Assembly: GCF_030272615.1 (NCBI RefSeq)
Contig: NC_081411.1
Location: forward strand, 826,024,397 to 826,088,396
DNA from: Cryptomeria japonica
Lineage: Eukaryota > Streptophyta > Pinopsida > Cupressales > Cupressaceae
Reading direction: 5' to 3'
DNA: 64,000 nt
In this document: piece after piece, positions 55,818 through 64,000 of the stretch
Numbering within the stretch: position 1 is the stretch's first letter
How the letters are laid out: each line of letters opens with the position of its first letter
Program-made: the position numbers and the translations under genes
The notes under the pieces: generated by a model
What the model saw: the letters and a program-made list of their open reading frames with translations, nothing else
Database searches by the model: none
What the model was told of the DNA's origin: nothing

Positions 55818-57293
55818 TGATGAATAATGGTGAATAGTTAGTATCAAACCAATACTGAGAGAGGTGGGGGGTGAATCAGTACAGGCAAAAACTTTCCCTG
55901 AACCAGTTTAACTGCATAGACTGCACTTAGCTGGTAAACAGTAACACCGGTCTGAATCAGGGTACTACCAGTAAAACACAGTGAGGGTATGAAAGACATA
56001 AACTGGTAAATACTTAGATCTCCACACAATCTAATATCTCATTTCCACTTCACCTGTATGCATAAACAAGTAATATATCATCAAAAATATAATGACTACC
56101 GGTTCAACATGCTTTACCACTTGATAGAGAATATTAAAGCATCACATGACACATTGATTTTTCATGTGGAAACCCAATTGGGAAAAACCATGGTGGGGAT
56201 GAATACCCACAAGTTGTTCTTTGAACTCTTTTGAAGTCCGCTCTATTAGGAGCCTAGTTCGGTTAAAGACTTTTACAATAGGTTCTGCTAGGAACCGATC
56301 CTGCTAGGGATCACCCGGTTAAGGGATGGCTAAATACCCGGTTAAAGGTTAAAACCCTGTTAAAGGTTACTTCGTAAGAGGATTTGAAGAAATCATTGAA
56401 TTGAGTCACCCCGTTAAAGGATTTACACAAAAGCCTATTAAAGCTACCCAGTTAAGGGATTTTCCAAATGTTGAAATGGTTAGAAGTCAATAGGTAATAC
56501 AATAATATGATAGCAGCACTCAATGCCAAGGAAGATCCACTTTAGCTCCTTTGCTTCTGCAATCATACTCTGTAGGTATCAACACAGTTCTCCGGTCTGG
56601 AAAGAATCAAGTATCTCTTCACTTGGATACACACATAATATTTACCAACAATTTCAAAATGAAAAACATCATCAACCTTATAGGAAATAGATAGGTCAGT
56701 AGCATAAACCCTAAACCCTAAACATTTAGGTTTAATAATTCATTCGGTTCAATCCTGACCGTTAATCATACTATATTGAATACAACAGTCTCGAATAGAT
56801 CTCAAGACGTTCTCCATCATTCATTCTTTTTCACTTCAGGAAGCTGATAACCCATCACATGCTCTCCACCATTTATAGAGACTTCACACATTCCTAAGGT
56901 AGATAGGATCAATCTCCATGCAAGATCCTCAAGGGAATCCTTCACGCGCACAAGGCTGACATGGCAACATGATTTGATCTTCATTACAATGCTAACTCAT
57001 CACAAGATGTCATCGGTTGAATCACACAGGCTTGGAATGCATCAATTAGAAACCCTGAAGTTGAGACTACCAACCGGTAGTTATGCCAAATGAAACCCCG
57101 ATACAAAACTTCCCATATACTGGTTCTCATTCCAACATACTGCTTCACTTTTTCACATATACCGGTTCACAATATCATACCCGTTCTCTTGCCAGTTTGC
57201 TTACTTCAATATACCGGTTCATACTCTAGCATATTGACATCAATGACAACATACAATATCATCATGTCATTAAGCTCTACACATATACCAACA
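55818..57293 (-). repeat. Element G 5' LTR
   Basis: 1476 bp. A telo-box pair is at 56705-56722, and ACCGGTT motifs lie at about 57070-57215. The terminal TGTTGG has stayed intact, but the next bases read TATATG instead of CATATG. Confidence 0.94.
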
Positions 57294-57298
57294 GTTAC

Positions 57299-57900
57299 AA
57301 GATTCTTCTTCTCTTTTGATTGCAATTTCTTCATGCTATTTCTCATATTCTTCTTGTTTTTGCTTATTGTCTACTATTTCTGCTACTTGGTGTAGCTTTT
57401 CTTGCCATGGTTCTTTTTTAGGGACTGCTTTCTTTCTCCACTTTGGCTGTTGATAATTATGTTGCTTTTGATTTGATTTTGGATATCCAAGGCCTGATTT
57501 ATCTTCTTTAGATTGTGAGTGAGGACAAATAGGTTCTGAAATACCTTCTTGTCGCTTACCAATTGGTCCTTTTCCTTCATATCCCATCTTTTTCATGATC
57601 TTATAACCATTACCATATTGCTCTATGGGAATATTGACTTCTGCAACTATTGCTATAGTTTCATTTTCATCTTTGTACAACCAACTAAGAATATCCTTGT
57701 CTTCAGTTTCTTCTGCAAGTGTTCCAGCTCTAACAAATGCTCCATCAAACATTTCTTTTAATTCTTTTGAGATCCGTGGTTGAACATTTGTAGGATTTCC
57801 ATATGATTTAGGTGAAAGTGGAAAGCTATGTAAAGATTATTTTCCCATTCCTTCATCATTTAATTTGAGCTTTTTCTCAAAGGTTTCGCATAACTTTTCT
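57299..57900 (-). pseudogene. Element F G-patch region
   Basis: The open piece 57752-57336 contains GNGYKIMKKMGYEGKGPIGK (about 57530-57630), a G-patch motif with spaced glycines, followed by SGLGYPKSN (near 57490). G-patch domains bind RNA or RNA helicases and occur after protease in some retroelements, Tat-type gypsy included. A Lys/Gln/Glu-rich stretch follows, interrupted by G. The N-terminal part (FDGAFVRAGTLAEETED) is a normal link from protease. Confidence 0.8.
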
Positions 57901-58782
57901 TGAATTTATTTGGTAGGATAGATTGATTCTCTGTTATGCGGAACTCTTGTATCTTGTGTTGGCTTTGGATTATTGCAATATTGGCTGGAGTCTACAATTA
58001 TAGTGACTTCTTGTCCCTCATGAGGAAACTTTACACATTGGTGATATGTAGAAGTAACCGCTTGCATGTTGTGAATCCATGGTCTTCCCAGAAGAATGTT
58101 ATAGGATATATTCAAATCTAAAACCTGGCATAATGTATTCCTTTCCACAGGTCCTATTTTGATTGGTAACATCATAGTTCCTTTAGAAGAACGCTCTTCT
58201 TCATCATAAGCCTTAATGGTTATTTTCTTCTTTGGATCTACTGCATTTTCTGAATATCCCGAAGCCTTTATTAAACTTAATGCATAAATGTTTAAGCCAA
58301 CTCCACCATCTATGAGTACGCATTTGACACAAGTTTTGTGAATGGTGACTTCAACATGTAAGGGAGCATTGTGAGGATGTTGCAAGGATGCATCATCAAT
58401 TTCAGAAAATGGTAAACAATGAGGGGCTATAAGGTACCCCACCATGTTTTGGAACTGATCTACATCCACGTATTTTAAAACTGTTGTTTCCATTAGAGAT
58501 ATTTCCAAAATTTCCTTATGTATAGGTGAAACTTTGAGAATTTCTAAAATTGGTATTTGAGTAGGTATTCTTTGCAATTGTTCCACTAAGTTATATTATC
58601 ATGAAGTGGATTTTGATTCCTTTGTTATACCCAAAAATGTAACCTTCGCTTTGCTTCTTGTAATGACGTTGATTGGTTCTTAAGGTGGGTCATCTTTAAC
58701 GATAATGACATTTACCACATCATCATAGGTATAAGTGTAGTTCACTTTGGCTTTGCCTTTGTCATCTTTTGATTTAGATTGT
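57901..58782 (-). pseudogene. Element F aspartic protease
   Basis: An open frame of 226 codons (58586-57906) holds CVLIDGGVGLNIYALSLIK (about 58270-58330), the D-G-G form of the aspartic protease site usual in Tat-type elements. Then come KIGPVERNTLCQVLDL and ILLGRPWIHNMQAVTSTYHQ (about 58060-58110). It is the best preserved part of F. The LGRPWI...VKFPH block is also found, altered, in B', which supports a Tat-like origin for B'. Confidence 0.87.
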
Positions 58783-60369
58783 TCATTCACCTTTTTCATA
58801 TTTTGGAAGTGGAGTTTTGAAGGCTAGATGTGATTTGTTTGTCTTATGACTATCCACTGTGATAGTTCCATTATCAATTAAATCTTGGATAAGGTGCTTC
58901 AATCTTTGACAATCATTAGTTTGGTGTCCTTTATTTCGATGGTAATTGTAAAAATTATTGTTGTTCCACCAATTAGGTTTGACTTGTGGTTCATAACTTC
59001 TTGCTTCTGGGAAAGTAATTAGTTTATTCACAAGAAGAGTTTTCAAAGTTGATTCTAAGGGTTCTCCAATGTTTTTGAATTTCCTGCAGGGATTGGAGAA
59101 GAAAGACTTGGATGTATTGTTTTCTTGATTGCTATTGTTCGAGATTTGACTTGATAGATTAAAGATGGGTTACTATTTTGTATCATTATTGCCGTCATTT
59201 CCTCCATTGATGACATTCCTATTCTTTGACCAGAATATGGGTTTGTCATTGTTATTGTTGTTGTTGTAGGAATTATTGTAAAGCTTTATCTCTCCTTTCT
59301 TTACCATTGCATCTTCTATTTTTACACCATTTTCAATCATCTTGGCAAAAGAAGGAGGACATTGCATTTTTAGACGATAACTCATTTCACTAATAATATT
59401 GTCAATGAAGATGTCCATTTTCTCTTGATCAGGTACATCTCTTGGATACCTATTAAACATTCATTTCCATCACTATAAGAAGATCATGAAAGATTCACCA
59501 TTACTTTGCTTAACATTGCATATATCCAGTATTGTTATCTCATTTCTTACATTGTAGGAGTATTGTGAAATAAATCTATTCACAAGTTCTTCAAAATATT
59601 TGATTCCAGATGTTAATCTTAAGAACCATTCCATCGATTGTCCATTTAAACTCCTAGGGAATAGACACATTAGGTAAGTTTTATCATGTGCAAATTCCAT
59701 ACTCATAGTACAAAATTCCCTAATGTGATCTTGAGGATCAGATTTCCCATCGTATTTATCATATTTAGGGATTTCACAATGTTGTGGAAATGGTATAATA
59801 TTTAAACTTTTATCAAAAGGATACAAGCAAATATCTTCCAATGAATACTTCTTGGAACTTGTTCCATTCTGTATATCTTGTATTTGTTGTTATAGGGTTT
59901 GCATTTGTTGAGTGAGATTTAATAAAGGATTATCCATATGGTTTCTCCTTGTCTCTTCATAAGTTATTCTATCACTATGTTCTCTTCTTGTGTCATCATG
60001 TTCTTTTCTTGTTTTATCTCCCCTTGTTTCTTCATGGCTTTCTTTTTTTATATCCTCGTTATTTGGATCATCTATGTTTTGAGTGTTAATCATCTCTGCA
60101 TCTTGTTTCAAGCCTGCTATGTTAAAGTCTTGTGGCAATTTAGCCCCTAATTTTGCCAACATTAAAAGATATTTTTCTTTTTGTTTTGCTTGTAACTTTT
60201 CTATTAGTCTATCAAATTTAAAATCTTTCTCAAGATCTCTAATGGTGTTATTGACCGCTTCTTCATCAACAACCATATACCCAAAAGTTTGGAACATTGA
60301 ATTATCTTCTTCCATTTGTTTTTGTTGTTTTCTTAATTGCTTGTATTGAGCTCTAGTCCAAACTGGCAT
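58783..60369 (-). pseudogene. Element F gag, broken
   Basis: Starts at ATG 60369 (MPVWTRAQYKQLRKQQ). An acidic and Arg/Glu-rich N-terminal region is followed by the gag core (CEIPKYDKYDGKSDPQDHI near 59760; MEWFLRLTSGIKYFEELVNRF near 59600) and an Asn run (about 59260). The zinc-knuckle-like motif at about 58910-58950 reads YNYHRNKGHQTNDC, with the first Cys changed to Tyr. Stops separate four open pieces. The gag core shares the YNGK/YDGKxDP style with B'. Confidence 0.87.
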
Positions 60370-60405
60370 GTGATTGCTTTGAAAAATTTCTGAAGTTTTG
60401 AACTT

Positions 60406-61922
60406 CTAAAAAAAAACAACTCAACAGATGATTATTGGTTTAGGAAGGTATGCTTTGTTGATTTTATCACTGTTGTTAGTTCATTGTGATAAAGTGTCTC
60501 TTTGTTGAAAAGCACATCCTTGCAAAATTTCTCCATCAAATTATGTCCCACAACCACGTAAATAGTGACAAAAACGGTGTAGGAATGTCCTATGTTTTAA
60601 CAAGATCTTGCAATTGATATACAAGAATCTTATCCTCTTCTGAGTAGCTTTATAACTAGGCTTTCTTTTCTTAAGGCGACATTTAAAAGTATTATAAGCA
60701 TATGATAGTTTACAAGTTTTCTTGATTCCAATGTGAGTGCAATTCTGATTTTGATATAACCTAGGTTCAAAATAGGAATGATATATCCAAGATAATGAAC
60801 AAAAGGTGGATTGATCAAGTTTCGTGATAGAGGATTTGATATATCTTGATGAGAAACTGATAATGATGTTGATTTTTTGCACTTAAGACGATTGAGTCAC
60901 TAGCTTGTTTAATGTTTTATGCTTATGGAAACCTTTTGGAACTATCCAGTTGGATTGGTAACCCAGTTATCGAACTAGTTTGAAAATGTGTAATAGTTTA
61001 AAGACAACTCTACTCAAGAAGTGTTTTGATACTGACTTTGAAATTTTGGTTTGATATGCTTTGTCTCAGATGTGAGAAAGCATTTGTGCTAACTTTTTGG
61101 TCAAAAGTGCTAACTTATGGGACAAATGTGCTACTTTGTTTCTTGAAAGCATTGCTCTAACTATGTTTCAAGGATTTTTCAAATTTTCCATCAAGTTGTT
61201 AGATTTTTGCTCATTTTTAGATGATGATTTTTTTCAAATTTTCACCATTTTGAGCATGTTATAGACATAGAAGACACAATGTTTGAAAAGAAAAATGCAC
61301 AAGCAAGCACAAAATCCTATGGCAGGCTGAGACAATAATTGTTGAATCTCACATGGGTTTCCCCTGAGGCTATGCTATTCAGAGCGGATATTTAGACGCT
61401 TGACCCCACTTGCTCCACCCTTGGCACTCACTTCTCTGGGGCAGCCAAGCACTAGTTTCCATGAAAAATACCCATGGAAAACTTTATATCTCTACTAAGA
61501 ACCATATGTATGCGAGCTGCTTCAGAGGCCCAACCTCATGCGCCAACAATTAGAAGGACTTTAGCAACTAGTACAAATATTTTTTAGTAAAGGCTTCAGG
61601 TCATGTGGCCATACATGCGACGCTTTCAGCTCTGTAAATACAGAAGGTTCCCAACCTATAGAGGTTACGCTCCATAGGGTTTATGGGGAAACATAGTGTT
61701 GGTATGAACTTATTATCACATATTGTTTGTGACTTTCATCACAAAAACAATTTATTTAGAGTGGATCAAAAGGACTCGGTATTAGCCCATTTCCACTTTG
61801 GGTGGTTCCCCTCTCACTGGCCCCCTCAAGGCAGCTCAGGAAGGCAGACCCTCTAAAGGTTACACATAAAATATAGTCGGTTTGGTTTTTTGATCACCGT
61901 ATGAGGGTGAGAGCATACTTAC
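60406..61922 (-). other. Possible leader intron of element F
   Basis: On the - strand TAG/GTAAGTATG at 61917-61925 fits the plant 5' splice site very well. TTGTTTTTTTTTAG ending at 60406 is a good 3' splice site, 37 bases before the gag ATG. Removing the 1517 bases between them would bring gag close to the cap and delete a long stretch containing several upstream ATGs. Ogre-type elements are known to be spliced, though elsewhere in the element. Inference from sequence only. Confidence 0.35.
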
Positions 61923-62217
61923 CTACTACTTCATCAAGCACGGAAAACACATGTTTATTTTAGCCCTCTACAATCTATGTGCAATTACTTTAAAGAAGTC
62001 AATCAAAATGCAACTTGCATGCTGTCAATTTATCCCTTAGTTAAGCTAAATGAGCAAGATATGATGTGTTACTTTCCAAAATAAAACTCCTAATTAGCTA
62101 CGTGAGAAAATGCATGAAATTTTCTTTAAAACAATCATGCACATAGATATGTTAGTAGTTTGAAATTTTCAATTCTTGGATATTCAGACCTAGAGGACAA
62201 AAGTGTGAACCTCTAAT
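61165..62217 (-). other. Element F leader, structured, no gene
   Basis: No supportable ORF. Richer in GC than its surroundings. It has a perfect 8-bp inverted repeat TTTCCATG/CATGGAAA at 61456-61463 and 61473-61480, and several GAGGTT/CCATAG-type short repeats near 61650-61680. Confidence 0.5.
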
Positions 62218-62450
62218 ACGAAAGCGCTGCTCTGCGGACTAAAATGTGAAAATTCACTAACAAAAGTGCTAACCGAAATGACAAATGCATTAATATCATT
62301 AAAAAAATTGCTAACCTAAGTATCAAATGCGTTAATTTGCCAACAAAAGCGCTAACCTAAATGCCAAATGCGCTAACCTAAGAGATAAAAGCGCTAACCT
62401 AAGAGATAAAAGCGCTAATCTATTAAATGAAAGCACTCTTAGAACTCACA
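62218..62450. repeat. GCGCTAAC motif array in F leader
   Basis: Around ten copies of AAAxGCGCTAAC or close variants. The best part (about 62349-62420) is a 21-bp tandem repeat, GCGCTAACCTAAGAGATAAA plus A. A weaker cluster of GTGCTAAC copies lies at 61085-61160. Confidence 0.8.
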
Positions 62451-62533
62451 CAAGTGCGAATCTAGATTACAAATGTGTTAAACTTATGTTTGTGAGAACT
62501 AGACAGGATATTAGAAAGATATATGTGAGGCTC

Positions 62534-62553
62534 CAGCCCCATGGTGGGCACCA
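62534..62553 (-). other. Element F primer binding site
   Basis: TGGTGCCCACCATGGGGCTG in element orientation, five bases (TTTTT) inside the 5' LTR. It is not of the tRNA-Met type, and I cannot assign the tRNA with confidence. Confidence 0.65.
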
Positions 62554-62558
62554 AAAAT

Positions 62559-63667
62559 GTGTTGACTTGAATTTCATCACCAAAATACTACTTGCAACAT
62601 ATTAGTTTCACAAAATACAAAGGAAATACTACAGGAAATCCAAACTCAACCAATAAAACTACATGAAATTGATATAAAATAAAAACACTATTATTATCTT
62701 CATGATTTAAGTCTCATTGTGTCCTAACTCCACTATTCCTAGTTGTAGATGATTTGCTCTCAGAAAAGCACTGGTAGCTTCCAAGATGGCATATGAAGAA
62801 TAGACTGATAACTGATACTATGTTATGCAATGGAAATGATTTAAAGCTAAATGATTATGCTAAATGAGAAATGTTAAATTTGCTAATTTGCTTCAAGATA
62901 AAAACTCACAGATGCATAAATTTTATTCAAATTTTTAACTTGAAGACTAACTCTTTCTCAATTCAAACACCTACTTTTATAGACTTGTGAGAGGACAAGA
63001 TGATGTGTCATGGATCAACGGTCAAGATCAAATTTGCAAATTTGGATGGCTGTGAACAAAGTTGAAGGTTGAGAGAAAGGGGGAAGGAGAAGACACGTGT
63101 CACTCATCTCACCTTGACTAGGTTGCTAACTGAGGGAATCTAGGGATGGTTGGAGAAGATTTAGGCATGAGAGGACAAGTGGACTCAAGTCCTTCCTTAG
63201 ATATAAGGATGTTGGAGATAAGTGGCTAATAAATGTTTTATTTATTTAATTTTGTTGAATTAATTTAGCCACATGATGGATGAGTTGGCAAAGGAAAGAT
63301 GAAGTGGAGATGGAAGATGAGTTGGAAATGAATTAAATCATTTTATGAAATAATTTAATATTTAAGACTATAGGATAGAAGAATAACCATTAAATTTTAG
63401 ATATTTAATTGATTGATTTGAGGAATAACTAAATATTAGATATTTAATTAATTGATTTGAAGAATAATTAAATATTAGATATTTAATTAATTGATTAGAA
63501 GAAAAGGATAAATGAATTAATTAATAAAATATTTCAATTAAATTAATTAATAGAAAGACACAAAATGAATTAAATTCTTTTCAAATTAACTATTTAATAG
63601 AAGAATAATTATTTAATAAATATAAAATATTTATTTAATCACTCATAGCCATTTTTATGTGTATACA
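62559..63667 (-). repeat. Element F 5' LTR
   Basis: 1109 bp. Same termini as 41699-42883, but about 67 bases are missing near 63210, together with a few smaller gaps. Confidence 0.93.
63383..63503. repeat. Three ~40-bp tandem units in F LTR, second copy
   Basis: Matches the array at 42599-42722: AT-rich units with TTAGATATTTAATTAATTGA. Confidence 0.85.
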
Positions 63668-64000
63668 CATACTACTATTTATTTGATTTATAGAGGACCT
63701 TCAAATCCTCTGGATGGTGGCATTCCAGAGGAGGCATGAACTGGTAAAAAGGTAAATTATTCTTTTTTGAAAACCTTTGGTTGTGAAACTTTTGTCCATG
63801 TTCAGAAAGAAAATAGAATCAAGCTTGACGCTAAATCTCAAAATGTACCTTCATTGGATATGGAATGGGCGACTTTGGTTATCGGTTATGGGATTTTGAA
63901 AATCAAAATATACTTAGAAGTAGAAATGTTATATTCAATGAGAAGGTCATGTATAAAGAACAAATGCAAGAAAACAAGAATTAACGGGTCAAAAAGGAAT
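63668..64000 (+). pseudogene. Element D integrase C-terminal part, broken and cut by the window edge
   Basis: After the catac duplication the copia integrase of D resumes. Landmarks, in changing frames, are a FFENLWL-like relic of the TFGC block near 63755, then SKCTFIGYGMGDFGYRLWDF-like sequence near 63840-63900, and RNVIFNEKVMYKEQMQEN near 63910-63975. Several stops and at least one shift are present. RT should follow beyond 64000. Confidence 0.82.

Larger units (their letters stand above)
50037..57293 (-). mobile_element. Element G: second copy of the A copia family, inside F
   Basis: 7257 bp. LTRs of 1469 and 1476 bp share termini, PBS, PPT and internal layout with A. The target duplication is tttac/gttac (50032-50036, 57294-57298; one mismatch). 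The coding frame is broken by stops and one gag deletion. I counted about 21 differences in ~210 aligned LTR bases, as many as or more than in its host F. Confidence 0.94.
41699..63667 (-). mobile_element. Element F: giant Tat/Ogre-type Ty3/gypsy element, split by G
   Basis: LTRs of 1185 and 1109 bp start TGTATACACATAAAAATGG and end CAACACA or TGACACA in element orientation. The target duplication catac is exact (41694-41698, 63668-63672). Without G it is about 14.7 kb. Element order is long leader, gag, protease, G-patch, linker, RT, RNase H, a second (archaeal-type) RNase H, integrase, then a ~2.6-kb 3' spacer. The extra RNase H and large size mark the Tat lineage (Ogre, TatI-III). Numerous stops and an altered RT site make it dead. 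I counted about 23 differences in ~290 aligned LTR bases. Confidence 0.93.
31625..64000 (+). mobile_element. Element D: Ty1/copia element, split by E and F, runs off the window
   Basis: The only + strand LTR element. Its 5' LTR (31625-32058), PBS, gag (from 32121), protease (from about 40690) and integrase (41120-41698 and 63673-64000) lie in order, separated by the insertions E and F. RT, RNase H and the 3' LTR must lie beyond 64000. The host pieces join at tactt (E) and catac (F), and the coding content continues across both. Gag and integrase are full of stops and shifts. D's own target duplication cannot be tested here. Confidence 0.88.

Noticed and set aside
62218-62450. CRISPR-like repeat array
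   Set aside because: Units are short, contiguous or irregular, without unique spacers, and lie in the leader of a plant retrotransposon.

Overview
This window is plant nuclear DNA made almost wholly of nested transposable elements. I found no host protein gene, rRNA, tRNA gene or CRISPR array. Ty1/copia and Ty3/gypsy LTR elements with tRNA-Met-type primer sites, a chromovirus, a dual-RNase-H Tat/Ogre-type element and a plant LINE, all stacked inside each other, point to a seed plant with a large genome. A gymnosperm is plausible, but I cannot prove it from sequence alone.

Layout. The oldest recognisable layer is a LINE ORF2 remnant on the + strand, in four pieces (about 2950-3345, 10684-11019, 24967-25472, 31092-31624). 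Three LTR elements, all on the - strand, split it. A (3346-10683) is a copia element. B (11020-24966) is a chromodomain gypsy element. C (25473-31091) is a 5.6-kb LTR element with no coding capacity (LARD-like). B is itself split by B' (15907-23732), a gypsy element that keeps one open 1147-codon gag/protease-like frame and has no reverse transcriptase or integrase.

After the LINE comes D, a + strand copia element starting at 31625 and running off the right edge. D is split by E (32942-40651) and by F (41699-63667). E is a copia-type LTR element on the - strand with two unusual ORFs and no pol. F is a giant Tat/Ogre-type gypsy element on the - strand. F is split by G (50037-57293), a second copy of the A copia family.

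How the pieces relate. Boundaries rest on TG...CA LTR ends, primer binding sites, polypurine tracts and 5-bp target duplications. The duplications are exact for B' (ccttc), C (ggtac), E (tactt) and F (catac), and have one mismatch for A, B and G. Reading frames of the split hosts resume across several insertions. In the LTR stretches I counted by eye, B' is the least diverged (13 substitutions in about 495 bases). A, E, F, C and G differ by roughly 7 to 10 per cent. Most coding frames carry stops, frameshifts and Cys-to-Tyr changes of the kind left by cytosine methylation decay.

The best candidates for something not yet described are E and B'. E has a coiled-coil/multi-zinc-knuckle ORF1 and a long charged ORF2 of unknown family, on LTR, PBS and PPT signals shared with the A/G copia family. 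B' has an open gag-like frame with an altered protease motif, plus a hairpin carrying a GTGCAC palindrome that recurs in its LTRs and leader.
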